NCBI RefSeq assembly: GCF_000159635.1
Contig: NZ_GG667200.1
Coordinates: forward strand, 1 to 62,156
DNA: 62,156 nt
Direction: 5' to 3'
DNA from: Corynebacterium lipophiloflavum DSM 44291
GTDB lineage: Bacteria > Actinomycetota > Actinomycetes > Mycobacteriales > Mycobacteriaceae
A program made the position numbers and the translations under genes. Positions 51,486 through 60,708 of this stretch are shown one piece after another. A model generated the notes under the pieces. That model ran no database searches and was not told the origin of the DNA. It saw nothing but the letters and a program-made list of their open reading frames with translations. Positions within the stretch are counted from its first letter, which is position 1; every line of letters begins with the position of its first letter.

Positions 51486-53183
51486 TTAGACAGTGTAGTG
51501 GGTGGCCACCGGGTCCTCGGACCCGAGCAGCCAGGTCACCACAATCGCGCCGGGGTCCGGCACGTCCTTCGTGGACTCGCCGAGGTAGGAGGCGCGGCCC
51601 TTCTTCGCCGAGATCTCGCGGGTGTGCGCCACGCCCTCGACGGCCGCCTCGCGGGCGGCGGCCATGGCCTCCTCGAGCGGGGTGCCGGGGTCGATCCCCG
51701 CCAGCGCCCGAGCGGCGGGGTAGAGGGCGTCCACCATCGTCTTGTCACCGTACTCCGCCCCGCCGAGCTCGTGGATGGCCTCGTACGCGCTGTTCAGCCC
51801 CGCCGCGAGCGACTCCGTGGTGAGGCGGTCCTCCACGGCGTGGGAGAGCTCGGTGAACAGGGTGCCGAAGACGGCGCCCGAGGTTCCCCCGGAGCGCACG
51901 AGGCAGCGGTGGGCGAGGCCCTCGAGGATGTCGCCGTCGCGGCCTCGCAGGGGCAGCTCGATGTCGCCGAAGGCGGCGTCGATGTTGGCGCCGAAGTCGC
52001 CGTCGCCGGCGATGCGGTCCAGCTCGGTGAGGTCGTCCACGCCCGCCTGGGCCCGCTTGATGAAGCCCGTCAGCCAGAGGTTCTCCTCGCCGGTCTCCGG
52101 CAGCTTGTCGGCGAAGCTCATCTCCGCCGGGGCAAACGTCGCCTCGGTGCCGATTGCGGCGGGCCAGGCCGGGGCGGCCGTGGGGGCGTCGAGAAGCTCT
52201 GCGATCTCGTCGTTGCAGCGCGTGAGCGTGACGGACACGCCGTGCATGTTGACGGAGGTGACAAAGGTGCCGTTGAGGCTGCGGCGCACGGTGATGCCGC
52301 GCTCGGCGAGCCAGGTGAGCACCTCGCCGAACACGAGGTGGATCTCGAGCAGGGTGGTGCCGCCGAGCCCGTTGGTCAAGCAGACGACCTCGTCGCCGTC
52401 TGCGAGCCCGAGCGCCTCGACGATGCCGGGCAGGATCGCCTCGACGATGTCGCGCGCCGACTTGATCTTCTCGCGGGCCACGCCACGCTCGCCGTGAATA
52501 CCCACGCCGACCTCCATGTCGCCGCTGTCCAGGTCGAAGGTGTCGCGGCCCGAGGTGGGCAGGTATCCCGGCGCGAGCGCGACGGCCATGCTGCGGGAGT
52601 TGTCGGCGACCCACTGGGCCTTCTCCCGCACCGTCTCGAGGTCGTCTCCGCGGCGGGCGGCGGCGCCGGCAACCTTTTCCACGAGGATGGTGGCTGCGGT
52701 GCCGCGCCGGCCGGGCCCCTCCTCGTCGCCCCGCTCGGTGGCGATGTCCTCCTTGACCACCACGGTGGCGGTCTCCACCTCCGGGGTCATGCGGCAGGCG
52801 ACGGAGAAGTTCATCACGTCGCCGGTGTAGTTCTTCACCACGTGCAGCACCCCGCGGCCCTGGTCCGCCCACGCGGTCGCCTCCGCGATCTGCACGGCGT
52901 TGGGGGAGGTGAACAGGTGCCCGGGGCACGCCGCGGCGAGCATGCCCCGGCCGATGAAGCCGCTGTGCATGGGCTCGTGGCCCGAGCCGCCGCCCGAGAT
53001 CACGGCGACGGCCGGCTCCCCGCTGTCGGTGACCACGGGGGAGGCCTGGTAGATGAAGCCCGCCGGGTTCCACTCCGCATCCGGGTGGGCGGCGACGGTG
53101 CCTCCCACCGCCTCCGCCGAGAAATCGTGCGGGTTGTTGCGGAAGGAGCGCAGGGGCGGTGAGGGCTGTGCGTTGTCGGCCAT
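51486..53183 (-). CDS. dhaK: ATP-dependent dihydroxyacetone kinase, DhaK-DhaL fusion
   Basis: A 565-aa single-chain kinase. DhaK domain (1-330) with the substrate His in [15 protein letters not shown] and [16 protein letters not shown]; DhaL ATP domain (about 365-560) with Mg-binding [12 protein letters not shown] and [11 protein letters not shown]. Fused form uses ATP and not the PTS. Makes DHAP from dihydroxyacetone produced by the divergent glycerol dehydrogenase. ATG 53183; a much longer open frame upstream is only the antisense of gldA. Confidence 0.94.
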   Translation of the reverse strand: MADNAQPSPPLRSFRNNPHDFSAEAVGGTVAAHPDAEWNPAGFIYQASPVVTDSGEPAVAVISGGGSGHEPMHSGFIGRGMLAAACPGHLFTSPNAVQIAEATAWADQGRGVLHVVKNYTGDVMNFSVACRMTPEVETATVVVKEDIATERGDEEGPGRRGTAATILVEKVAGAAARRGDDLETVREKAQWVADNSRSMAVALAPGYLPTSGRDTFDLDSGDMEVGVGIHGERGVAREKIKSARDIVEAILPGIVEALGLADGDEVVCLTNGLGGTTLLEIHLVFGEVLTWLAERGITVRRSLNGTFVTSVNMHGVSVTLTRCNDEIAELLDAPTAAPAWPAAIGTEATFAPAEMSFADKLPETGEENLWLTGFIKRAQAGVDDLTELDRIAGDGDFGANIDAAFGDIELPLRGRDGDILEGLAHRCLVRSGGTSGAVFGTLFTELSHAVEDRLTTESLAAGLNSAYEAIHELGGAEYGDKTMVDALYPAARALAGIDPGTPLEEAMAAAREAAVEGVAHTREISAKKGRASYLGESTKDVPDPGAIVVTWLLGSEDPVATHYTV

Positions 53184-53276
53184 GCACAAAAGGATAATGA
53201 AAGTCGCTACTCGCACATAACGCCGTGGTCGCCTAGGGTGGGGCGCCAGAGGATCTCCCGACAGAAAGGAAAGACG

Positions 53277-54401
53277 ATGACCGTTTCCCATACACAGGAC
53301 AAGATGTACACGGGGCCTTCCCGCTACGTGCAGGGCATCGACCTTATTGACCGCGCCGCACACTACCTCAAGCCGCTCGGTTCGGCCCCGCTCATCATCG
53401 CCGACGAGGTCGTCTGGGACATCGCGGGCCAGAAGCTTCAGGACAGCCTTCGCGGCGACGGGATGGAGGCCACGCACGAGGTCTTCGGTGGCGAGGCTTC
53501 TCTGAACGAGATCGGCCGCATTGTGGAGAAAGCACAGGCGGGCGAAACCGACGTGATCATCGGCCTCGGCGGCGGCAAGACCATTGACTCCGCCCGCGCC
53601 GTGGCCGACAAGCTTTCCCTGCCAGTAGCAATTTTCCCCACTGCCGTGTCCGCCGACGCGCCGACCGCCCGCGTCTCCGTGATCTACACCGACGAGGGCG
53701 TGTTCGACTCCTACCTCTTCTACGACCGCAACCCAGACCTCGTGGCGGTGGACACCCGCGTGATCGCCAACGCGCCCGTGAACACGTTGCGCTCCGGCCT
53801 CGGCGACGCTTTGGCAACACTGGTCGAGGCCCGGGCCGTGCACCGCGCCAACGGCCGCCGCATGGACGACTCCTCCCGCCCCACCTTGGCCGGCCTGGCG
53901 CTGGCGGAAAAGTGCGAGGAGACGCTCTTTGCCTACGCCCACCAGGCGCTCAAGGACGCGGAGGAGCACATCGTTTCCCCGGCACTCGAGGCCATCTGTG
54001 AGGCGAACACGCTGCTGTCCGGCCTGGGCTTCGAAAACGGGGGGCTGGCCGCCGTCCACGCGATCCACAACGGCTTCACCGCCCTCGACGGCGACATCCA
54101 CCACATGTCGCACGGCGAGAAGGTGGCCTTCGGTATCGGCGTGCAGCTCATGCTCACCGGCGCCACCCGCGAGGAGGCCGACCGCTACTTCGGCTTCCTC
54201 CAGTCCGTCGGCCTGCCGACCACCCTGGAGGAGATCCACCTCGCCGACGCCACCGACGACGACCTGTACAAGATCGCCGAGCTCGCCTGCTCGGACGAGG
54301 AGACGCTGAAGCAGATGCCGGGCGAGCACACCCCAACCGACGTCGTGCAGGCGATCCGCGCGGCGGACCGCTACGCCCGCTCGCTACGCGAGCGCGCCTA
54401 G
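53277..54401 (+). CDS. gldA: glycerol dehydrogenase
   Basis: A 374-aa iron/zinc-type polyol dehydrogenase oxidising glycerol to dihydroxyacetone with NAD. GLGGGKTIDSARAVAD nucleotide loop, PTAVSADAPTARVSVIY, and metal ligands in GLGDAL (Asp), AVHAIHNGF (His) and HHMSHGEKVAFG (His). ATG 53277 follows AGAAAGGAAAG. Divergent from dhaK over 93 bp, so the two steps of oxidative glycerol use are likely co-controlled. Confidence 0.94.
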   Translation: MTVSHTQDKMYTGPSRYVQGIDLIDRAAHYLKPLGSAPLIIADEVVWDIAGQKLQDSLRGDGMEATHEVFGGEASLNEIGRIVEKAQAGETDVIIGLGGGKTIDSARAVADKLSLPVAIFPTAVSADAPTARVSVIYTDEGVFDSYLFYDRNPDLVAVDTRVIANAPVNTLRSGLGDALATLVEARAVHRANGRRMDDSSRPTLAGLALAEKCEETLFAYAHQALKDAEEHIVSPALEAICEANTLLSGLGFENGGLAAVHAIHNGFTALDGDIHHMSHGEKVAFGIGVQLMLTGATREEADRYFGFLQSVGLPTTLEEIHLADATDDDLYKIAELACSDEETLKQMPGEHTPTDVVQAIRAADRYARSLRERA

Positions 54402-54721
54402 CCGCGGGGGCGCTGCTCCCAGCGCAGCTCGCAGCCCAGCGCGTCGAGTACCTCGAACGCCTCGGCGGTGCCGGCTTCGAGGCTCTCGGCGACGTCCTGG
54501 CCGCCGGAGGTGATGTCCACGACAACCTCCTCCGGCGCGGACGTGACCTCCTGGACCATCCAGCCGCCGCGCCCGCGCGTGCCGAGGGGGTCGGCGGGCA
54601 GGTCGTCGAGCCAGTCGAGGACCGCCTGGCGCGCGTGCGCCCCGGTGACCGTGAGGCGCACGGTCGCGGGCGAGTCGTCGGGGGCCAGCCAGTCGTGGTC
54701 GATCTCGTAACGCTCGTTCAT
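54398..54721 (-). CDS. hypothetical protein, small acidic
   Basis: A 107-aa acidic soluble protein (MNERYEIDHDWLAPDD start; GCELRWEQRPRG end) with no signal or TM helix. TAG stop shares CTAG with gldA. Start ATG 54721 by length and composition; the frame continues upstream without conserved character. Family not recognised. Confidence 0.65.
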   Translation of the reverse strand: MNERYEIDHDWLAPDDSPATVRLTVTGAHARQAVLDWLDDLPADPLGTRGRGGWMVQEVTSAPEEVVVDITSGGQDVAESLEAGTAEAFEVLDALGCELRWEQRPRG

Positions 54722-54773
54722 GCGCACCAGGATAGCTGGCGCGTTGGCTGGAGGATGTTTGCAAAGGCTTGCC

Positions 54774-55091
54774 TTACCTAACTTGCTGCAAGCGTGTAGC
54801 GTTGTGCGCACTTTCGGGAAGACCCGACGCGTCTCCGACGGCATCGCGGAGCTCCGCCAGATTGATCTGGGCGATGAATGCGTAGGGCATACCGCCCGGA
54901 CCTGTGGGCCATTCAGCGCCCTTCGGCAGGTCGGGGAGACCGCCAACTCGCGAGGAGCCCAAAGGCACCTCGGCGACCTCACCAGGTTCCAACCCGATTT
55001 CCTCGATGAGATAAGTCAGCGCCTTTCCGACAAACTCTGCCGACAGGAAAGCGGCTGCCGCGGTGGAGACTTCCTCTGCGTCCTTGAACAT
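54774..55091 (-). pseudogene. DUF1963 (YwqG-like) gene, 3' truncated
   Basis: Encodes a 105-aa N-terminal part of a DUF1963 protein: MFKDAEEVSTAAAAFLSAEF, the family core GSSRVGGLPDLPKGAEWP and AFIAQINLAEL, then six unrelated residues and a stop. YwqG-type proteins are usually about 250 residues, so more than half is missing. The break faces the gldA side; on the other side the Wadjet operon begins 210 bp away. This looks like debris from a replacement event at the defence-island edge. Confidence 0.7.
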
Positions 55092-55300
55092 AGGGCCAGT
55101 GTAACGGGGATGAGCAGGCGCTACTCGAAGTCTGACCTGCCCTCCGCCGCCGTGGCGGATCATCGACCGGGTGAGGAGCGGGCCGTCGATAAGCACCGCG
55201 CGTTGGCACGGAATCTGCGTAATTGGCAGCCCCGGAAACTCGCGCCCACCTGTTCGATTGATGGCCGGTCCGTGTCGGCGCACCTTGCTAAGTTGAGCTC

Positions 55301-56773
55301 ATGAACCGAACAACGGCGGTTGCCGACACCCTCACCATGATCCGCCTTGCGGACTCGGTCCCGGCGTGGGTGATGTTGCGCGCCAAAAACGCGCCGGCTG
55401 TACTGTCAGTGCTCAGCGCGGTGTTTCAGTCCGATAACCGACAAGTCGCGGGCACCGAACTGACGCTAGCGGTGGACTCATTGCTTGTTGATATTCGGGA
55501 GCAAACCGACATGGAGCTTCCCAAATCCGCCGTGGCGTACATCAACGATTGGGTCAAGGCCGGTTATCTGATCCGCCGCAGCCCGCAGGGAACGCGTGAT
55601 GAGTTCTACGAGCTCACTACGGACGCCCACGTGGCAATCGACTACGTCCGACAGCTGGTCAACCCGCAGCGCTCGGTAACCAAGTCCCGCCTGGACACCC
55701 TCTTCACGGGCTTACATAGTCTGGCTGCGGAGACGGACCCTGATGAGGCGACCGCTATTCGGCGCCTCGAGCAACAGCGCGACCAGCTGCAGGCGCGCAT
55801 CGACCAGATCCGAATGAACGGGGTCGGCATCATATCTGATGCGGAGGCCGTGGAGAAAGCGCGCGAGATCCTGGCCCTGGCGAGCGATTTGCCCACAGAC
55901 TTTTCCCGCGTACGGGAGGAGATCGAGGAGGTCGACAGGGGTCTGCGGGAGTCCATAGTCGACGGGCAACTCAACGCCGGCGCGGTGTTGGACAACGTGT
56001 TTCGGGGTGTGGATCTGATTACCGAGTCCGAGGCAGGAAAAGCCTTTAACGGCTTCTACGAGGTCTTCCTTGACCCGGAGCGATCCAAGCAGTTCGACGC
56101 GACTATCAGCTCCGTGCTGTCCCGTGATTTCGTGGACAAGCTCGATCCGCTGGAGCGAACGGAGCTGGCACAGCTGGCAGACACACTGGATACCTCGTCG
56201 GGGCAAGTCCATGACTCGATGACAGGCCTGTCCAGATCGCTGAGAAGGTTCGTGCAGTCCCGCGAGGCGGAGTCGCAGCAAGCGTTGACCAGGGCGATCA
56301 ATACCGCCCAGCAGCTCGCTCTCCAACTCGCGCAGCGCGGCATCAAACCCTACGAGTCCATCGAGTTCGATCTGGAGTTGACCACCCGGCAGCCGACCTC
56401 GCTGTCGAGCTGGGAACTCTACGACCCGATGGAGTACCGCATCAAGCCCAATATGGAAGTCGACGAGTCGGGGGAGATCGACTTTGAGGCGGTGCGCGCG
56501 AGGATCCGGGAATCCGAGATTGATTGGGAGGAGCTGCGCCGGGCGATCAATGATGTGGTGGACAGGAGCGGGAGGGCGTCGATAAGCGACGTGCTTTCCG
56601 CTCACCCCGCAACCCAAGGCCTGGCGAGCGTCGTGGGACTGATCAAGCTTGCGCACGACCACGGCGAGCGGGCCGACGGCACCGAGTTCCTGCACTGGCA
56701 GCGCCCAGGCGGAAAGAATTTCCGCGCCCGGTACGAGCGATTCGAATTCGGCGAAAAGATTGGACACGTATAG
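55301..56773 (+). CDS. jetA: Wadjet subunit JetA (DUF3375)
   Basis: A 490-aa DUF3375 protein, the kleisin/MukF-like subunit of Wadjet. N-terminal winged-helix portion (1-100, RLADSVPAWVMLRAKNAPA), helical middle with coiled coil EQQRDQLQARIDQIRM, and a C-terminal region with RIRESEIDWEELR. Bridges the two JetC SMC-like heads and recruits JetB. Start ATG 55301. First gene of a tight jetABCD operon. Confidence 0.9.
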   Translation: MNRTTAVADTLTMIRLADSVPAWVMLRAKNAPAVLSVLSAVFQSDNRQVAGTELTLAVDSLLVDIREQTDMELPKSAVAYINDWVKAGYLIRRSPQGTRDEFYELTTDAHVAIDYVRQLVNPQRSVTKSRLDTLFTGLHSLAAETDPDEATAIRRLEQQRDQLQARIDQIRMNGVGIISDAEAVEKAREILALASDLPTDFSRVREEIEEVDRGLRESIVDGQLNAGAVLDNVFRGVDLITESEAGKAFNGFYEVFLDPERSKQFDATISSVLSRDFVDKLDPLERTELAQLADTLDTSSGQVHDSMTGLSRSLRRFVQSREAESQQALTRAINTAQQLALQLAQRGIKPYESIEFDLELTTRQPTSLSSWELYDPMEYRIKPNMEVDESGEIDFEAVRARIRESEIDWEELRRAINDVVDRSGRASISDVLSAHPATQGLASVVGLIKLAHDHGERADGTEFLHWQRPGGKNFRARYERFEFGEKIGHV

Positions 56774-57361
56774 ATGGACAACAAGCTTCATGAGGCCGAC
56801 ACCGGCACCCTGACCGGCCTGCAGCGCCGAGCGCTGGCGGAGCTCATCCGCGGCCCGTATGTGTCCAGCATCAAGGCTCCGGAGGTGTTCCAGACGGTAT
56901 CAGGCTCGCGGGAGCTGCTTGCGCAGCAGCTGGATAACCTCTTTCTCACCCTCATCGTCGACGACAATGCCGGTGTCGCCTACACCAAGGCGTGGGATGT
57001 GGAGGTGCCTGAGAAACGCGCTCTGCTGCGAAAACAATCGCTGACGTTCATGGATACGGTGGTCATCTTGCATCTGCGCCGCGAGCTGGTGACCACCAAC
57101 CCCAACGAGCGCACCATCGTGGATGAGGACGAGGTATTCGAGGCGACTCTGCCTTACCAGGGCCACGGGGGCACGGACAAGACGAACCAGCGCAAGCGCT
57201 TCACTGCCTCGTGGAACAAGATGAAGACCTACTCCATCATCGTGTCCACCCCCACCGAAGGCCGCTTCGAGGTCTCCCCTGTACTGCGCATCATCTTCTC
57301 CGGCGAGGAAATCGCCGCCGTCACCGAATCATTCTGCGCTCTTCTGGAGGACGAGCAGTGA
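56774..57361 (+). CDS. jetB: Wadjet subunit JetB (DUF4194)
   Basis: A 195-aa DUF4194, MukE/KITE-like winged-helix protein that binds the JetA kleisin. Typical segments: GLQRRALAELIRGPYVS, DNLFLTLIVDDNAGVAYTK, and the C-terminal FEVSPVLRIIFSGEEI. Begins at the base after the jetA stop and its own stop overlaps the jetC GTG start, so translation is coupled. Confidence 0.9.
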   Translation: MDNKLHEADTGTLTGLQRRALAELIRGPYVSSIKAPEVFQTVSGSRELLAQQLDNLFLTLIVDDNAGVAYTKAWDVEVPEKRALLRKQSLTFMDTVVILHLRRELVTTNPNERTIVDEDEVFEATLPYQGHGGTDKTNQRKRFTASWNKMKTYSIIVSTPTEGRFEVSPVLRIIFSGEEIAAVTESFCALLEDEQ

Positions 57362-60300
57362 CCGCCATCATCCCAGGCCAATTTCGACTGTCCCAGATCC
57401 AGGTGTACAACTGGGGAACCTTCGACAACCTGCACACGGTGAACGTATCGCGGGAAGGCTTCCTCATCACGGGGCCATCGGGGTCGGGCAAGTCCACGCT
57501 TATCGACGCCCTCTCGACCATCCTGGTGCCACCCAGCAAAGTCCGCTTCAACGCGGCTGCTGACAGCCATTCCCAGTCGGGGCGAAACCTCGTCACCTAC
57601 TGCCGCGGGGCGTGGCGCCGCGAGCACTCTGTGGAGGCCGACGAACTGACACAATCCTACCTGCGCCAGGGAGCGACCTGGAGCGGGGTGGCGCTGCGCT
57701 ACGACAACGGCACCGAGGGCGTGGTCACCGCCTGCCGGCTTATGTTCCTGCCAGCGAACGCCTACTCGCGCCAGGAGATGGTGGACCTCTACCTGCTCCT
57801 TCCCCGCGAGGCGAGCCTGACGGAGTTCGAGCCCCTGGCGCTGAAAAACCTGCCTGTGACGGAGGCGAAAAAGCAGTACGCGTCCGCGCTGCACGTGAGC
57901 CGCAGCCACCCCCAGTTCATTGCGGCGCTGCGCCGCGCCGTCGGAATCACCGACGAAGGAGCCTTGGATCTGCTGCACCGCACACAGTCCGCGAAGACGC
58001 TCGGGGATCTCAACCACCTGATGCGCACATTCATGCTTCCGGAGCCGGAGACGTTCGCCATCGCGGAGCAGGCGGCGGGGAACTTCACGGACCTGCACAC
58101 GGCGTATTCCTCTGTGGTGGATGCCCGCGAGCAGATCGAGCACCTGCTGCCCGTGCGGGTAGCGGCCGAGAAACGCTCGGACGTGGCCACCGAGCTGCTC
58201 ACCGTCGACGAGGAACGCGAGCACCTCGAGCTGTTCATCAATACCTGGAAGCAACAATTCGCCCAGAAGCAACGGGCCCAACTGACGTCCGAGCTCGCGG
58301 CCATCGACGGAACCATCACCGCGGAAAATGCCCGGCGTGAGGAGAATGCAGCGGAGCAGGACCGACTGCGCACTCTCATTCACGGCGCGCAGGACTCGTC
58401 GCTTGTCGCCGCGGAGGCACGTCGCGATGCCCTGCGTGAGCAGCTGAAACGCGTGGAAAAGGCCGAGGCGGACTTCAAGGAGAGGCTGAAGATTCTGGAC
58501 GCCGCGATGCCGGGAACAGTCGATGAGTTCTCCAACTTCCGGCTGCAGCTCGAAGGAGAGCGGGACGATCTACGCCAGCAACAGGATGACAACGAAACCA
58601 AATTGGAGCAGGCGCAGGGGCGTGTCTACGAGCTTGTCACCATCAAGAACAGCCGTATCAAGGAGCTGGAGACACTGCGCTCGTCCGGCTCCGCGATGGA
58701 CAGCCGGTTGATTGGTGCGCGGGCCCTCATCGCGCAGGTCGCGGGTATCAGGGAGAAGGACCTGCCCTTCGTCGCGGACCTGATGAGTATGAGGCAGGGC
58801 GAAGACGCATGGCAGGGTGCTGCAGAACGTGTCATGGGTGGCTTCGCCCGGACTCTCGTTGTGCCGGAGGAGCTGTACGCACAGGTCTCCTCCGCGATCA
58901 ACGCGACACACCTCGGGGCGAAGGTGTCCTACACCCGATTCAGCCCCCAGCTGGAGAACCAGCGGCCGCCGTCGTTTGTGCAGGGCTCGCTGGGCCAGAA
59001 AATTGAGGTCGCCGAGGGGCGGTTCCACGCCTGGATTCAAACACAGCTCTCCAAGAGCTTTGACCACCTCTGCTGCGAGACCATGGACGAATTCCGGGCC
59101 GCCCGGCGCGCCGTGACCCTCCAAGGCTCGGTGAAACACAACCCACACGACCACGTCAAGGATGACCGTAGCCGCGTCGAGGACAAGTCGCGGTGGGTGC
59201 TGTGGGGCAACCTGGATGACAAGATCGACGAGCTCCAGGCGGCAGTTCGCGCTGCCACGGAAAAGCTCGGGGCCGCCACACGTTCGCGTGACCTGATCAA
59301 AGGTGCGCTGCAAGCACAGCGCACTCAGGTATCCACCATTGAACGGCTGCTCGAAACGAGTGACTTCGCCGACATCAATGTTGCCGCCACGACGGCTCAG
59401 CTTGGCGACGCTCAGCAGCTCGTCGATGAACTGACTGACGGTAACGCCGAGCTAGCGGCCATGAAGAAGCAACTCTCTGCGGCTCGGGCGTCCCGGCAGA
59501 AAATAGAGAAGAACTTGGAGGATCTTCTCGAGGCTCGGGGCGGACTGCGCACCGAGCTCCAGCAGACGGAGGCGATCCTAGAGAAGGCCCGCCTGCAGGT
59601 GGGAGAGCGCGAGGTGCCGGCGGAGGTAAACGCACGGCTCGAGGAGCGTTGCCACGCTATCGATCGCTCCATCCGCGCTGACAACATCGACCGCCTCTCA
59701 CACCGGCTCACCAGGGACATTGAGGACAGGTTGGCGGCGCTGAAAGATCGTGCCAGCCGCTATGACAGCCAGCTTCGCGACGCCATGAACCGCTACCTTC
59801 TGCGCTGGCCACAACGCCAGGGCGATCTCAGCGCCGATCCGGCCTGGGAGAAAGACTTCCTCAAAGAGCTGGAGCGTCTCGAGTCCGATGATCTCCCGCG
59901 CTTCGAACAGCGCTTCCGGGAGATGCTCCGCGACCAAACCCACAAACATCTGGGAAGGTTGCGGCGGCTCATCCGGGATGCGGCGGCAAAGACTCGCAAC
60001 TCGATTCAGATGATTAACAACTCACTGGCGGAGGTGGAATTCTACCCAGGCACGCATCTCACCATCGAGGTGCGCGAAGCGCAGCCAGCGATCACCCGCG
60101 ACTTTGTGCAGCTTCTCGATGCCGCAATGGAGGGCATGATCAACGACGCCGACCAGGAGGAAAGCGAAAACCGCTTCCACAAACTGCGCGCGGTGATTGA
60201 CGCGGTGACGGTCTCCGACAACACCTCGCCGCGCGAGCGCCAGCTGCGGCTGGACACCCGCGAACACGTGAAGTTCCTGGGTGTCGAGTACAGCCCCGAC

Positions 60301-60708
60301 GGGGTGCGCGGCGCGGTCTACGACTCAGCCGAGGGTCTGTCCGGTGGCCAGGCCCAGAAGCTCTCCTCGTTCTGTCTCGCGGCGGCCTTGCGTTACCGGC
60401 TCACCGGCACCGGGATGTCCGCCTCCCAGGCACGCAACTCGACGGTACAGCTGGACGGGGAGATCTACCCGCGCTTTGGCACCATCGTGCTCGACGAGGC
60501 CTTCGACCGAGCCGACACCGAGTTCACCCGCGCCGCCATGGGAGCTTTCCGCCAGTTCGGGTTCCACATGATCTTGGCCACCCCGGAGAAGCTACTGCAG
60601 ACGGTGCAGGACTATATCGGGGGAGTGCTCATGGTGGAGTGCCCCGACCGGAAGCGCTCTCGGACGAGTTCCCTGACCATCGAAGAGGATCCCATTGAAA
60701 ACCCCTGA
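57358..60708 (+). CDS. jetC: Wadjet SMC-like ATPase JetC
   Basis: A 1116-aa MukB/SMC-type ATPase. Walker A GPSGSGKST at about 39-47, two long coiled-coil stretches (about 300-470 and 640-900) around a hinge-like region with IREKDLPFVADLMSM and WQGAAERVMGGFARTL, then signature SGGQAQKLSS near 994 and Walker B TIVLDEAFDRAD near 1040. Motor that extrudes plasmid DNA loops so that JetD can cut circular plasmids. GTG 57358 start overlaps the jetB stop; ORF extension further upstream lies inside jetB. Confidence 0.94.
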   Translation: MTAIIPGQFRLSQIQVYNWGTFDNLHTVNVSREGFLITGPSGSGKSTLIDALSTILVPPSKVRFNAAADSHSQSGRNLVTYCRGAWRREHSVEADELTQSYLRQGATWSGVALRYDNGTEGVVTACRLMFLPANAYSRQEMVDLYLLLPREASLTEFEPLALKNLPVTEAKKQYASALHVSRSHPQFIAALRRAVGITDEGALDLLHRTQSAKTLGDLNHLMRTFMLPEPETFAIAEQAAGNFTDLHTAYSSVVDAREQIEHLLPVRVAAEKRSDVATELLTVDEEREHLELFINTWKQQFAQKQRAQLTSELAAIDGTITAENARREENAAEQDRLRTLIHGAQDSSLVAAEARRDALREQLKRVEKAEADFKERLKILDAAMPGTVDEFSNFRLQLEGERDDLRQQQDDNETKLEQAQGRVYELVTIKNSRIKELETLRSSGSAMDSRLIGARALIAQVAGIREKDLPFVADLMSMRQGEDAWQGAAERVMGGFARTLVVPEELYAQVSSAINATHLGAKVSYTRFSPQLENQRPPSFVQGSLGQKIEVAEGRFHAWIQTQLSKSFDHLCCETMDEFRAARRAVTLQGSVKHNPHDHVKDDRSRVEDKSRWVLWGNLDDKIDELQAAVRAATEKLGAATRSRDLIKGALQAQRTQVSTIERLLETSDFADINVAATTAQLGDAQQLVDELTDGNAELAAMKKQLSAARASRQKIEKNLEDLLEARGGLRTELQQTEAILEKARLQVGEREVPAEVNARLEERCHAIDRSIRADNIDRLSHRLTRDIEDRLAALKDRASRYDSQLRDAMNRYLLRWPQRQGDLSADPAWEKDFLKELERLESDDLPRFEQRFREMLRDQTHKHLGRLRRLIRDAAAKTRNSIQMINNSLAEVEFYPGTHLTIEVREAQPAITRDFVQLLDAAMEGMINDADQEESENRFHKLRAVIDAVTVSDNTSPRERQLRLDTREHVKFLGVEYSPDGVRGAVYDSAEGLSGGQAQKLSSFCLAAALRYRLTGTGMSASQARNSTVQLDGEIYPRFGTIVLDEAFDRADTEFTRAAMGAFRQFGFHMILATPEKLLQTVQDYIGGVLMVECPDRKRSRTSSLTIEEDPIENP

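Noticed and set aside
51498..53162. 554-codon plus-strand frame opposite dhaK
   Set aside because: His/Gly/Val/Arg-rich shadow of the kinase gene.
53184..54329. N-terminal extension of dhaK to a 947-aa protein
   Set aside because: The added part is the reverse complement of gldA, which has complete catalytic motifs and a good ribosome site.
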